Origin: Occultella aeris
Lineage (GTDB): Bacteria; Actinomycetota; Actinomycetes; Actinomycetales; Beutenbergiaceae
Direction: 5' to 3'
NCBI RefSeq assembly: GCF_902703175.1
Contig: NZ_CACRYJ010000025.1
Coordinates: forward strand, 124,001-188,000
DNA: 64,000 nt
Below are positions 1 to 8,325 of the stretch, piece by piece (positions within the stretch are counted from its first letter, which is position 1; each line of letters begins with the position of its first letter). The notes below the pieces were generated by a model that saw only the letters and a program-made list of their open reading frames with translations, did no database searches and was not told the origin of the DNA. Both the position numbers and the translations under genes were made by a program.

Positions 1-331
1 CGGATCCACCGTGGAGCGGGTTCCCGGCTGCGTCATCGGGCGCAGCGGGGTGCGCGCCGTGACGACCCGTGGGGTCGCCCGGGTACGACAGCGGGCGCAG
101 CGAACCCTGACGGCCCGGTGGGGGTTTCCCCTGAGCGCAAGGCCTTGTGCAGGCGGGCCTCAGCGGGCGAACCGGCATCGAGGAGCGGCCACGTGCATCC
201 CTGTCTAGCGTGAGTCATGGGAACCATCGACCTCCTCACCCGAACCCTTGCGTGACCCAGGCGGCGGCGACGGGCCGAGACTGCTCTCCGGCGGCAACCC
301 GCAGATCCCGAAGGGCGAGGGGAGCAGTCCG
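1..331. other. Left-edge stretch with no supported gene
   Basis: No reading frame here has a recognisable family, a ribosome binding site and a sensible length together. Short open frames exist on both strands but look like composition artefacts of high-GC DNA. The last few bases hold the ribosome binding site of the next gene. Confidence 0.5.
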
Positions 332-673
332 GTGCGTGACCACCTCGCTGCCATGCCGGGCTGGAAGCGCGATGTCGGGAGACTCCTCGACGACCTCATC
401 GCGGCCACCGTGCCGGACGTCCACAAGGCGGTGCGGTGGAACAAGCCGCACTACGGGCACGAGTGCGACGGCTGGTTCCTGTCCTTCCGGTGCTACACCG
501 ACTATGTCCAGGTGCAGTTCCTGCACGGGACGTCGCTCGAGCCGATGCCGCCGAAGGCGTCCAAGCACGACGAGGTGCGCTACCTCGACATCCGCCAGGA
601 CGACGACGTGGACGAGAGGCAGCTCCGATCCTGGATCGAGCAGTCCAGCTGGCTGCCGGGCGAGAGGATGTGA
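332..673 (+). CDS. DUF1801 domain protein
   Basis: A 113-residue protein of the DUF1801 (YdhG-like) family, whose biochemical role is unknown. The N-terminus reads as the family's usual opening (VRDHLAAMPGWKRDVGRLLDDLI), and the signature continues in KAVRWNKPHYGH and the FLSFRCYTDYVQVQFL strand. The GTG at 332 is chosen because an AGGGGAG Shine-Dalgarno sits about 8 bases upstream and the homologous region begins there. An in-frame TTG at 248 would add 28 residues without similarity. It is a single-domain soluble protein, probably its own transcription unit, 39 bases before the TetR gene. Confidence 0.8.
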   Translation: MRDHLAAMPGWKRDVGRLLDDLIAATVPDVHKAVRWNKPHYGHECDGWFLSFRCYTDYVQVQFLHGTSLEPMPPKASKHDEVRYLDIRQDDDVDERQLRSWIEQSSWLPGERM

Positions 674-687
674 CGGGCCTGGCCAAG

Positions 688-705
688 CCATACCGGATGG
701 TACGG
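688..705. promoter_or_regulatory. Candidate TetR operator, copy 1
   Basis: The sequence CCATACCGGATGGTACGG ends 7 bases before the TetR start codon. Its CCGGATGGTACGG part differs at one base from the perfect palindrome CCGTATGGTACGG at 1361-1373. Two near-identical sites, one before the regulator and one before its neighbour, suggest autoregulation. Inference from motif sharing only. Confidence 0.6.
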
Positions 706-712
706 TCGGCCG

Positions 713-1297
713 ATGGGCACAGCACGCGACCGTTGGCTCGACGAGGGCATCCGGGTCCTGGCACAGGAGGGGGCAGCCGGCGTCCGCATCGATCGGATCG
801 CGGCTCGGCTCGGCCTGTCGAAGGGGTCGTTCCATCACCACTTCGACGGCGCGGACGGCTACAAGCGCGACCTGTTGGCACGCTTCGAACGGCTGTCGAT
901 CGACCAGCTGGACCGCGCGATCGTCGAGGCCGGTCCCACCAGCGACGCGCGTTCGATCCTCAGCAGACTGACTGCGCTCATCGAGCCTCGGGAGGCCGGC
1001 CTATACCGGCCGGAGCTCGACGTTGCGGTGCGCGCGTGGTCGGCGTCCGATCCGGAGGTGCGCGCCGCTCAGGCGCGGATCGACGAGGCCAGGCTCGCCG
1101 CCCTGCAGCGCGTCTGGCGACCGTACGTGACGACGGATGCCGAGGCCCGCACCGCCGCACTGTTGCCCTACCTGCTCGCGGTGGGCGCCTCCGTGGTGTC
1201 CCCGCCGGTCGCGGCCGACGAACTCAGGGGCCTCTTCGAGACGCTCCTTCCCCTCGTGCCGGAGGGTCCCGTCGATCCGGACCCGGCCGGGCGCTGA
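713..1297 (+). CDS. TetR/AcrR family transcriptional regulator
   Basis: A 194-residue one-component regulator. The N-terminal helix-turn-helix covers about residues 8-50, with the family's GVRIDRIAARLGLSKGSFHHHF recognition segment. The remaining ~140 residues form the variable ligand-binding and dimerisation domain. The start ATG lies 7 bases after an operator-like palindrome and no good ribosome binding site is visible, so translation may be leaderless. The next gene, a DoxX-like membrane protein 78 bases downstream, carries a second copy of the motif across its start, so this protein probably represses itself and that gene. The ligand is unknown. Confidence 0.88.
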   Translation: MGTARDRWLDEGIRVLAQEGAAGVRIDRIAARLGLSKGSFHHHFDGADGYKRDLLARFERLSIDQLDRAIVEAGPTSDARSILSRLTALIEPREAGLYRPELDVAVRAWSASDPEVRAAQARIDEARLAALQRVWRPYVTTDAEARTAALLPYLLAVGASVVSPPVAADELRGLFETLLPLVPEGPVDPDPAGR

Positions 1298-1350
1298 CCC
1301 AGTAGGCGGGCCCGGCTGGTTACGGCGCCACCGCTTCACCTTGAAGTCGG

Positions 1351-1373
1351 CCATACCGTGCCGTATGGTACGG
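1351..1373. promoter_or_regulatory. Candidate TetR operator, copy 2
   Basis: Two overlapping perfect palindromes sit here: CCATAC-N6-GTATGG at 1351-1368 and CCGTA-TGG-TACGG at 1361-1373. The second matches the site before the TetR gene at 12 of 13 positions. It ends 2 bases before the ATG of the DoxX-like gene, where bound repressor would block initiation. Confidence 0.65.
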
Positions 1374-1375
1374 AG

Positions 1376-1768
1376 ATGGACTTCGTCATCACAGCGGACG
1401 ACTCGATCGTCGCCGCGCTGCCGGATCCGGTCTGGCCAGTGGTCCTGCTCGCACTCATCCAGGTCGTCGACGGCGTGCTGTGCATCAAGCCGGTCACGTT
1501 CATCGCCGAGTGCTTCGACGCGGTGCACTTCCCGCGCAAGTACTGGTGGGTGACCCCGCCGATCAAGTTCGCGGCCGGTGCCGGCCTGATCGCGGGGATC
1601 TGGATCCCCTACCTGGGTGCGCTCACATGCGGCGCCCTGGTCCTGTACTTCGTGCTTGCGATCTCCGCACACCTCAGGGCACGGGACTTCGGCAGGAACC
1701 TCTTCGTGAACGCCACCGGCATGTTGGTCATCTGCGCTGCGACCGGCCTGTTCTCGTTCGTGATCTGA
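1376..1768 (+). CDS. DoxX-like small integral membrane protein
   Basis: A 130-residue protein with four predicted membrane segments (roughly residues 18-36, 64-82, 84-101 and 110-128), the size and topology of DoxX/SURF4-like proteins. These associate with oxidative-stress or thiol functions in some bacteria, but the activity of this one is not evident. ATG 1376 is used; a GTG at 1358 in frame lies inside the operator palindrome and would add six residues. It follows the TetR gene and is probably its regulatory target. It contains a conserved-looking KYWWVTPPIKF segment before the second helix. Confidence 0.7.
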   Translation: MDFVITADDSIVAALPDPVWPVVLLALIQVVDGVLCIKPVTFIAECFDAVHFPRKYWWVTPPIKFAAGAGLIAGIWIPYLGALTCGALVLYFVLAISAHLRARDFGRNLFVNATGMLVICAATGLFSFVI

Positions 1769-1841
1769 ACGAGGACCGCCGCTGGCTGCGTGGGCGACAC
1801 ACTCGGTGGCTGTGGCACGGTACGGACCTAGGCTGCATGGC

Positions 1842-2684
1842 ATGAGTCGTTGCTTCATCGGTGTCTCCGGTTGGCGCTACCCCAACTGGCGCAGCGACTT
1901 CTACCCCGGTGGCTTGCGGCAGCGCGACGAGCTCCGCTACATCGCCGAGCGAATGACGTCGGCCGAGATCAACGGGTCCTTCTACTCCCTCCAGCGTCCG
2001 AGCTCCTACGCGCTCTGGGCCAGTGAGACGCCGGCGAGCTTCGTGTTCGCGGTCAAAGGCGGCCGCTACATCACACACATGAAGCAACTCCGCGACATCG
2101 AGACGCCACTCGCCAACTTCTTCGCCTCCGGAGTCCTCGCCCTTGGCAGCCGCCTGGCACCGTTCCTCTGGCAGCTGCCGCCGCGGATGGCGTTCGACGC
2201 CGAGCGTGTCGGCCACTTCCTCTCGCTCCTGCCCCGCACGCACGGCGAGATCGCTTCACTCGCCTCCCGGCACGACGACAAGCTCCCGCCCGAGCGGGTC
2301 CTGCGCGATGTCGCGTCCGATGCCGCTCCCGCGCAGCGGATCCAGCACGCGGTCGAGCCCCGACACCCTAGCTTCGACTCACCGGAGGCCCACCGCATGC
2401 TGGCGGAGCATGACGTCGCCATCGTGATCGCGGACAGCGCGGGCACCTGGCCGACCATGAGCGACGCGACGAGTGACTTCCGCTACGTGCGCCTACACGG
2501 CCAGCACGAGTTGTACACCGGCGCCTATACCGACGATTCCCTCGACAGTTGGGCGCAGCGGTGCCGCACGTGGCTCGATGAAGGCCTCGACACCTACGTC
2601 TACTTCGACAACGACGCCCGCGGCCATGCGCCCCACGATGCCGTGCGACTGCTCGACCGCGTCGACGGAACCCAAGCAATCTAG
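1842..2684 (+). CDS. DUF72 (YecE-like) family protein
   Basis: A 280-residue protein of the DUF72 family, predicted to form a TIM-barrel of unknown catalytic function. Family marks are the opening IGVSGWRYPNW, the EINGSFYSLQRPSSYALWASETP segment, FVFAVKGGRYITH, the EPRHPSF motif in the middle and RLHGQHELYTG followed by YVYFDNDARGHAP near the end. ATG 1842 is chosen because the family begins at this point; an upstream in-frame start at 1806 adds 12 unrelated residues. A TAGGCT hexamer 8 bases upstream suggests a leaderless transcript. It converges on the cyclase-family gene, whose stop overlaps it by 4 bases. Confidence 0.88.
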   Translation: MSRCFIGVSGWRYPNWRSDFYPGGLRQRDELRYIAERMTSAEINGSFYSLQRPSSYALWASETPASFVFAVKGGRYITHMKQLRDIETPLANFFASGVLALGSRLAPFLWQLPPRMAFDAERVGHFLSLLPRTHGEIASLASRHDDKLPPERVLRDVASDAAPAQRIQHAVEPRHPSFDSPEAHRMLAEHDVAIVIADSAGTWPTMSDATSDFRYVRLHGQHELYTGAYTDDSLDSWAQRCRTWLDEGLDTYVYFDNDARGHAPHDAVRLLDRVDGTQAI

Positions 2685-3595
2685 ATCAGCGCGAAGGCCC
2701 GGACCGGGAACGTGCCGAACGCCCTGATCTTCGGAGGCACTGCCGTGAACCGCGCTCCGCTCGGCGGTAGCGACCCGAGTCCGGTGAGGTGTTCGACTAC
2801 GTGGATGCCCGCGGCGAGCAGCAGTGAGTGCGCGGGCCTGGTTCCGTGCGCCTCGGGCCCCGTGTCGTCGATGTTGAGCGAGTCGATCCCGACGAGCACG
2901 ACGCCCTGGTCGATCAGGTATCGGACTCCCGCCTCCGTGAGGAACGGCGCCTGATCGGCGTAGGCGGGCGTGCCGAAGTGGCGATCCCACCCGGTGTGGA
3001 TCAGCACGGCCCTGCCGGCGAGGTCGCGGTCGTAGAACACCGGCGCGGGCAAGCCGCGGCCCGCAGCGTCGCTCACGTGGAAGACCTCGGTCGGTAGGTC
3101 GACAAGCGTCTCCAGGCTCAGCCCGGCGAGGTCGGTGCCGTCGGCGTAGCGGTGGTAGGGACTGTCCAGGTAGGTCCCGGTGTTGCCGACGAGCGTGAGG
3201 GCATCGATCGCGAACCGGGTGCCGGGCGCGTAGTTCGCGGCGGACGCCTCGCGGGTCAGGTGCGGCGTGATGACGGGGGCAGGAAGGCCCGGGTAGGTCA
3301 CGAGCCCTTCGGTGATCGTGTGGCTCAGGTCGACCAGGCGCCCTCGTGCGGCCGGGTCGGCGGAGGGCCGCGTGGCGACGCCTCGGCTACCGCGATGCGG
3401 CTCCTCGACGACCTCCAGGTTGCTCAGCTCGACCTCGCTGACCAGCGCCAGGCCGAGGTGCCGTACGAACAGGCGGGCGATCTCGTCGGAGCTGAGGTCT
3501 CCTGCGGGCAGATCCAGGCGGAACCCGGCCGTCCGGAGGTTCCCGCCGTTCAGGAACTGGACCAGCGCGTCGAAGTGCGCTCGGTACTCGGCCAT
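2681..3595 (-). CDS. Cyclase-family (kynurenine formamidase-like) protein
   Basis: A 304-residue member of the metal-dependent cyclase family (kynurenine formamidase KynB, isatin hydrolase). The cyclase domain begins near residue 85 (RLVDLSHTITEGLVTYPGLP) after an ~80-residue N-terminal region of no known fold. The usual metal motif HxGTHxDxPxH reads N138-T-G-T-Y142-L-D144-S-P-Y-H148 here, so two of the histidines that normally bind metal are Asn and Tyr. Later motifs (TGWDRHFGTPAY, VGIDSLNIDDTG) are kept. Start ATG 3595 has an AGGAGA ribosome binding site; the open frame extends further 5' without similarity. The substrate is unknown. Confidence 0.8.
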   Translation of the reverse strand: MAEYRAHFDALVQFLNGGNLRTAGFRLDLPAGDLSSDEIARLFVRHLGLALVSEVELSNLEVVEEPHRGSRGVATRPSADPAARGRLVDLSHTITEGLVTYPGLPAPVITPHLTREASAANYAPGTRFAIDALTLVGNTGTYLDSPYHRYADGTDLAGLSLETLVDLPTEVFHVSDAAGRGLPAPVFYDRDLAGRAVLIHTGWDRHFGTPAYADQAPFLTEAGVRYLIDQGVVLVGIDSLNIDDTGPEAHGTRPAHSLLLAAGIHVVEHLTGLGSLPPSGARFTAVPPKIRAFGTFPVRAFALI

Positions 3596-3809
3596 GGCGG
3601 TCTCCTGACGTTCGTCGCGCTCGGGCCGCTCCGGACCGCTCGCCGCTTGTCGCCGACTCCCCCGACGTTCCCCACCGTACCGCTGCGCGCCACGGCGCGG
3701 GCGGGGTCGGAGCCCCGGACGCGCGCCGGGCCAGCACCGCATCCTCGTCCTAGAGCGGCGTGCCGAGCGCCTCGATGGCCGAACTGGCGAGCGCTCCTTC
3801 GACCGACCG

Positions 3810-4904
3810 TCAGCCGCCGTCCCGCGGTGACGCCGCGGCCAGCCGCACCGAGACGCGAAGGCCTCCATCGGCCACAGGCGTCAGGGCGAGGGTCCCGTCA
3901 TGCGCCTGCGTGATGCTCCGGACGATCGCCAGACCGAGACCGACGCCCGCGTGGTCGGTGCGAACACGCTGTGCGCCGCGCTGGAACGGCTCGGTGAGCG
4001 TCGAGACCTGCTGCCTGGTCAGCCTCGCGCCGGTGTTCTCGACGGTGAGCACCACGGCGTCCCGCTCACGGCTCGTCGTAACCCGCACGGCGCCGCCGTC
4101 GGGCAGGTTGTGGACGATCGCGTTGTGCACGAGGTTCGTGGTCAGCTGCAGCAGCAGGGTGGGTGAGCCGACGGTGGGGGTCAGGTCGCCGGACGTCTCG
4201 ATGGTGAGGCCGTGGGCCTCGGCGAGTGGGAGCAGCGTCTCCGTGGCGTCCTCCGCGATGAGGGACAGGTCGACATGTTCTCGGCCGAACGAGCGTTGGT
4301 CGGCTCGGCTGAGCAGGAGCAGCGCCTCGGTGAGGTCGATGGCCCGGGAGTTGACGAAAAGGAGACGCTCGACCAGGGCACCGGTGTCGGAGCTCGGGTC
4401 GTTGCGGGCGACCTCGAGGAGGGTCTGCGTGATCGCCAGCGGGGTGCGCAGTTCGTGGGAGGCGTTGGCCGCGAACCGCTGCTGTTCGGCGACCTGCGCC
4501 TCGAGCCGTCCGAGCATCGTGTCGAACGCGTCGGCCAGCTCGCGGAACTCGTCGTTGCGGCCGTCCAGCCAGATCCGGTGCGAGAGCGACCCGGTCGCCG
4601 CCTTCCGGGTGGCGTTCGTGATGCGGGTCAGCGGCGCAAGCATCCGGCCGGCGAGGAGCCACCCGCCGAGGAGGCCGAACACCAGCAGGAACACGAGCAT
4701 CAGGGCCGCCCGCGGGGCGAAGGCGCGCAGCAGGTCCGAACGGTTGGGGACGAACGGGCCGAGGCTGTTGATCGGCCCGTCGGGCACGTAGCGCAGCAGG
4801 AAGGCCCACACCACCGCGAGCAGCAGTGTGCTCGCCAGCATGAGGAACCCGGCGTAGCTGAGGGTGAGCTTGAGGCGAACGCTCAGCCCGGGCTCCCTAG
4901 CCAC
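3810..4904 (-). CDS. Sensor histidine kinase
   Basis: A 364-residue membrane sensor kinase. Two transmembrane segments (about residues 14-38 and 66-85) enclose a short ~28-residue external loop, followed by a HAMP linker (86-140), the H-box ASHELRTPLA with phosphoacceptor H150, an N-box (NLVHNAIVHN near 265) and a G-box (GVGLGLAIVRSI near 327). The tiny extracytoplasmic loop suggests sensing within or at the membrane. It follows the response-regulator gene with an 8-base overlap, so the two are co-translated, and the pair is divergent from a VanY-like carboxypeptidase, which suggests a cell-wall stimulus. Confidence 0.9.
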   Translation of the reverse strand: MAREPGLSVRLKLTLSYAGFLMLASTLLLAVVWAFLLRYVPDGPINSLGPFVPNRSDLLRAFAPRAALMLVFLLVFGLLGGWLLAGRMLAPLTRITNATRKAATGSLSHRIWLDGRNDEFRELADAFDTMLGRLEAQVAEQQRFAANASHELRTPLAITQTLLEVARNDPSSDTGALVERLLFVNSRAIDLTEALLLLSRADQRSFGREHVDLSLIAEDATETLLPLAEAHGLTIETSGDLTPTVGSPTLLLQLTTNLVHNAIVHNLPDGGAVRVTTSRERDAVVLTVENTGARLTRQQVSTLTEPFQRGAQRVRTDHAGVGLGLAIVRSITQAHDGTLALTPVADGGLRVSVRLAAASPRDGG

Positions 4905-5592
4905 GTTCGTCTCGCGTGGTGCCCGCTTCCGGTCCGGCGTCGATGCGGTAGCCGACGCCGGGCACCGTTGCGATCAGAGCGGGCTCTCCGAGTCGCTTGC
5001 GCAGGGCGGAGACCGTGATCCGCACGGCATTGGTGAACGGGTCGGCGTTGGAGTCCCAGGCACGCTCGAGCAACTCCTCGGCGCTGATGACCCCGCCCTC
5101 GGCGGCGACGAGCACCTCGAGCACCGCGAACTGCTTCCTCGTCAGCGCGACGTAGCGGCCGTCCCGGTAGACCTCGCGGCGGAACGGATCCAGCCGCAGG
5201 CCGGCGACCTCACGCACCGGCGGCCGGCTGTGCGCGCGCCTGCGGTCGAGCGCCCGGAGCCTGAGCACGAGTTCGCGGAGCTCGAACGGCTTGGTCAGGT
5301 AGTCGTCGGCACCGAGCTCGAACCCGGTCGCCTTGTCGTCGAGCCGGTCCGCGGCGGTGAGCATCAGGATCGGCATGCCGCTGCCGGAGGCGACAATGCT
5401 GGTGGCGACCTCGTCACCGGACGGGCCCGGGATGTCGCGGTCGAGGACCGCGATGTCGTAGGTGTTCAGGGCAAGCAGCTCCAGCGCGGCGTGGCCGTCT
5501 CCGGCGATGTCCGCGGCGATCGCCTCGAGCCGGAGCCCATCGCGAATGGCCCCGGCCATGAGGGGTTCGTCCTCGACGACCAGCACGCGCAT
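4897..5592 (-). CDS. OmpR/PhoB-family response regulator
   Basis: A 231-residue response regulator. The receiver domain (1-118) has the acidic pocket E7-D8, phosphoacceptor D51 (VLDRDIPG) and conserved K101 (LTKPFEL). The winged-helix DNA-binding domain covers about 130-222 (ALTRKQFAVLEVLV, VRITVSALRKRLGE, TVPGVGYRI). ATG 5592 starts exactly at the receiver domain; earlier in-frame codons add 30 unrelated residues. The gene is first in the operon with the kinase, and its 88-base divergent promoter is shared with the carboxypeptidase gene, its likely target. Confidence 0.92.
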   Translation of the reverse strand: MRVLVVEDEPLMAGAIRDGLRLEAIAADIAGDGHAALELLALNTYDIAVLDRDIPGPSGDEVATSIVASGSGMPILMLTAADRLDDKATGFELGADDYLTKPFELRELVLRLRALDRRRAHSRPPVREVAGLRLDPFRREVYRDGRYVALTRKQFAVLEVLVAAEGGVISAEELLERAWDSNADPFTNAVRITVSALRKRLGEPALIATVPGVGYRIDAGPEAGTTRDERG

Positions 5593-5680
5593 GGTCTCGA
5601 TGCTACGAGGCGATGCATATCGTCGGCGTATCGAAATCCGCTTACGGGCTGACAACACCGCACCGCCTTGACTTGCCTGC

Positions 5681-6325
5681 ATGAGTCAAGTGAGCGCAGA
5701 ACCGAGGGCACGCAGGCCGCACCGGACCGCCGTCGGGCTGGTGTTCGGGCTGGTCGTCATCGTGGCTGCCCTCGTCGGCGCCCTCGTCGATCAGCGGGGA
5801 CCGACACCGGCACCCTCTGTCAGCGACATCCTTACCGGCGACCACGGCCGTCCCGACGCCGAGGCCGACGGCGCGGTCACCGGTGCCGACGGGGTCCTGC
5901 CCGACGGCGTGACGGTCTTCGACGACCAACATCCGGGCGTGGTCAACCTCGACCCCGAACTGCTCGAGGCGCTGCGCGCGGCGGCGTCGGACGCCGGTCG
6001 CCGCGATGTCGTGTTCAACGTCAACAGCGGCTGGCGCTCGCCCGACTACCAGGACCAGCTCCTGCGTGACGCGGTCGCGGAGTACGGATCGGAAGCCGAG
6101 GCCGCACGCTGGGTCGCCACCGCGGACACGTCACCGCACGTGTCCGGGGACGCCGTCGACCTCGGTCCCTACGACACCATGGACTGGCTGTCCCGACACG
6201 GCGCCGAGTACGGCCTCTGCCAGATCTACGGAAACGAGCCCTGGCACTTCGAGTTGCGTCCCGAGGCCATCGACCATGGCTGCCCGGCGATGTACGCGGA
6301 CCCGACGCAGGACCCGAGGATGTAG
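5681..6325 (+). CDS. Membrane-anchored D,D-carboxypeptidase, M15B/VanY type
   Basis: A 214-residue zinc peptidase. After a basic N-terminus it has one membrane anchor (about residues 16-36), then an extracytoplasmic linker and an M15 peptidase domain from about residue 76. The metal and catalytic residues are visible: SGWRSPDYQ at 116-124, H153 and D160 in SPHVSGDAVDLG, and H189 in EPWHFEL. M15B enzymes trim the terminal D-Ala from peptidoglycan stems; VanY does so in vancomycin resistance. Divergent placement from a response regulator and kinase resembles the VanRS-VanY logic, but no VanH, VanA or VanX homologue is present, so glycopeptide resistance is not claimed. Confidence 0.85.
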   Translation: MSQVSAEPRARRPHRTAVGLVFGLVVIVAALVGALVDQRGPTPAPSVSDILTGDHGRPDAEADGAVTGADGVLPDGVTVFDDQHPGVVNLDPELLEALRAAASDAGRRDVVFNVNSGWRSPDYQDQLLRDAVAEYGSEAEAARWVATADTSPHVSGDAVDLGPYDTMDWLSRHGAEYGLCQIYGNEPWHFELRPEAIDHGCPAMYADPTQDPRM

Positions 6326-6327
6326 CC

Positions 6328-7323
6328 CTACTCGCGCGGAAGCAGTCTGGCGGTGGGCAGCGGCGGGGCCGGCAACGGCTTGGGCTGGCCGGGCGGGAAC
6401 TCGCCGAACAGGGCCGGCTTGTCGACATCGCTCGGATCGGCGGGCTCGAAGCCGAGCTCGGCCTGGTAGCGACGCCGGAACTCGACGACCTCGTCGTGGT
6501 CGCGGCCGACGAAGTTCCACCACATCACGATCTGTTCCCCGAGCGGCACCCCGCCCAGGAGGATGACCCGGACCCGCGTGTCGCCGGCGGTGATGACCAG
6601 CGTGTCGGATCCCGGCGGGGCGTAGGCGAGCGAGCGATGGTCGACGACCTCGGAGTTCACCGTGACCGCACCGTTCTCGGCGAGGACGGCGTGCTCGAAG
6701 TCGGCGCGCACGGTCAGCCGCGCGGTGGCGCCGGGCTCGAGCGTCAGTTCGGCACCGAGCAGGTCGGGCGTGCGCGTGTCGACCGGGGAGACCGAACCGA
6801 GGAGGGACCCGACGAACACGCGTGCCGTGATCCCGGGGAGTTCGACCGGCTCCGGGGTGTGGTGCACGAACGCGTTCTCGGTGAACCGGGTCCGCTCCGG
6901 CAGTGCGTACCAGAGCTGTACGCCATGCAGGGTGCTGGTCCCGGGGTCGCTGAGCTCCTGATGGGTGATACCCCGGCCCGCGATCATCAGGTTGAGCTCG
7001 CCCGGCACGATCGCGGCCGCGTTGCCGCCGGAGTCGAGGTGCTCGATACGTCCGGTGAACAGCCAGGACACCGTCGCGAGCCCGGTGTGGGGATGCCGCG
7101 GCACTTGCATCCCGCCGGTCGTCGAGACGTCGTCGGGACCGTAGTGGTCCAGGAAGCACCACGCGCCCACCAGCGACCTGCGCCGCTGCGGGAGGGTTCG
7201 ATACACGGTCATCGCCCGCGGGCCACCGAGTGGCACCAGACGTGGTTCAAGAATCTCTGTCGTCGTGCACGGCTGCCCCTGGTCCAGGACCTCCACGTCG
7301 GGACGCGCGTCGAGGTTGCTCAT
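6328..7323 (-). CDS. Pirin-family cupin protein
   Basis: A 331-residue bicupin of the pirin family. The N-terminal cupin has the pirin metal signature in PRHPHTGLATVSWLF, with the later HQELSDPGTSTLHGVQLWYALP segment; the C-terminal cupin spans about 180-275 (ARVFVGSLLGSVSPV, MWWNFVGRDHDEV). Bacterial pirins are non-haem iron proteins, some with quercetinase activity and others binding regulatory partners. The start ATG 7323 overlaps the stop of the AhpD-like gene by 4 bases. It is the last gene of the MarR-flanked operon running 9396 to 6328, so it is probably induced with redox-related partners. Confidence 0.9.
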   Translation of the reverse strand: MSNLDARPDVEVLDQGQPCTTTEILEPRLVPLGGPRAMTVYRTLPQRRRSLVGAWCFLDHYGPDDVSTTGGMQVPRHPHTGLATVSWLFTGRIEHLDSGGNAAAIVPGELNLMIAGRGITHQELSDPGTSTLHGVQLWYALPERTRFTENAFVHHTPEPVELPGITARVFVGSLLGSVSPVDTRTPDLLGAELTLEPGATARLTVRADFEHAVLAENGAVTVNSEVVDHRSLAYAPPGSDTLVITAGDTRVRVILLGGVPLGEQIVMWWNFVGRDHDEVVEFRRRYQAELGFEPADPSDVDKPALFGEFPPGQPKPLPAPPLPTARLLPRE

Positions 7324-7793
7324 CGAACGATCCTTCCGTCGGCGCCCCGGGGACGCACCGGGTGCTGGCTCAGGATGGAGATCCGGTTGAATGTGTTGAT
7401 CGTGACAGCCACCCACTCCGCGGCGACGAATGCCTCCTCGCCGAGCACCGCTCGGGCGCCCCAGAGGTCGGCCTCCGACTCTTCGGTCACAGGCAGGGAC
7501 GCGGTGGCTTCTGCCACCGCGAGTACGGCTCGCCGCCGTTCGTCGAACACATCGGTCTCCCGCCACACCGGAAGCAGGTCCAGTTGCTGCTGCACGAGGC
7601 CTGCCTGCCTGGCCTCGCGCGCATGCAGGTCCACGCAGAACGCGCAGGCGTTGATCTGCGACGTACGCAGCTTGATGAGCTCGGACTCCTGGATCGACAG
7701 ACCCCGCTCCAGCACGGCCGCACGGATCGCCGACGAGAACGCTTCCGCAGCCTGCCACGCCTCGGGCATCACCTTGTCCAGGAACGGACGCAT
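7320..7793 (-). CDS. Carboxymuconolactone decarboxylase / AhpD-like protein
   Basis: A 157-residue protein with the AhpD-like core: the redox motif CAFC in INACAFCVDLHAREAR, followed by an all-helical remainder. AhpD-like proteins act as thiol peroxidases or as alkylhydroperoxidase partners. The ATG at 7793 has a strong GGAGGAG ribosome binding site; an in-frame codon at 7817 lacks one. It is translationally coupled to the downstream pirin gene (ATGA overlap) and follows the acetyltransferase gene after 104 bases. A thiol-redox job fits its partners, an LLM flavin oxidoreductase and a pirin. Confidence 0.87.
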   Translation of the reverse strand: MRPFLDKVMPEAWQAAEAFSSAIRAAVLERGLSIQESELIKLRTSQINACAFCVDLHAREARQAGLVQQQLDLLPVWRETDVFDERRRAVLAVAEATASLPVTEESEADLWGARAVLGEEAFVAAEWVAVTINTFNRISILSQHPVRPRGADGRIVR

Positions 7794-7897
7794 CAGTCTC
7801 CTCCCCCGGTGAAGCAACGCCCACCCATCGCGGGCGCGAGCTTGCCGTACGTGTCGAACACTCTACGAGGGCCTCGATGCTCATCGGTCACGACTGC

Positions 7898-8293
7898 CTA
7901 CCCACCTCGGACCGATCGCTCGATCAAGGCGATATCGGCCGGTTTCGGTCGACGGAACACGCCGCCGTCCGCGACGAACTCGTCACCGTGCTTGCTCAGA
8001 TGGCGAGCGAACAACGGACACAGCGGCACCACGGTGAGGTTCTCGCGGATGCTGTCCGCAAGCGCCTCACGCACCAGCAACCCCGCCAGACCGCGCCCAC
8101 CGAACTCCTCCGCCACCTCGGTATGGAAGAAGATCCGTTCGCCGGTACCGGCGCCGTCGCGGGAGTCGGCGAAGTCGGCTCTGCCGGCGCGTGACCCGTC
8201 GGCCACGCTTACGACAAAGGAGCCGACCGGATCGCCGGGCTCCAGCCTGACCGTCACCGACGCGCCGGTGTTGTCTGTCAGTCCTTCAGGCAT
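7898..8293 (-). CDS. GNAT-fold N-acetyltransferase, YjdJ type
   Basis: A 131-residue compact acetyltransferase of the small YjdJ/COG2388 type: about half a normal GNAT domain, with RIFFHTEVAEEFGGRGLAGLLVREALADS holding the acetyl-CoA loop (GGRGLA) and a VVPLCPLFARHLSKH segment after it. ATG 8293 has an AAAGGA ribosome binding site; another ATG at 8329 overlaps the stop of the upstream LLM gene. The natural substrate of this family is unknown. It is second in the LLM-to-pirin operon. Confidence 0.82.
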   Translation of the reverse strand: MPEGLTDNTGASVTVRLEPGDPVGSFVVSVADGSRAGRADFADSRDGAGTGERIFFHTEVAEEFGGRGLAGLLVREALADSIRENLTVVPLCPLFARHLSKHGDEFVADGGVFRRPKPADIALIERSVRGG

Positions 8294-8325
8294 CTGACTG
8301 TCCTTTCGGTGGGGTGTCGGGGCGG

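Noticed and set aside
5681-6325. A vancomycin-resistance cluster
   Set aside because: Only a VanY-like enzyme and a two-component system are present; the ligase, dehydrogenase and dipeptidase genes needed for resistance are absent.
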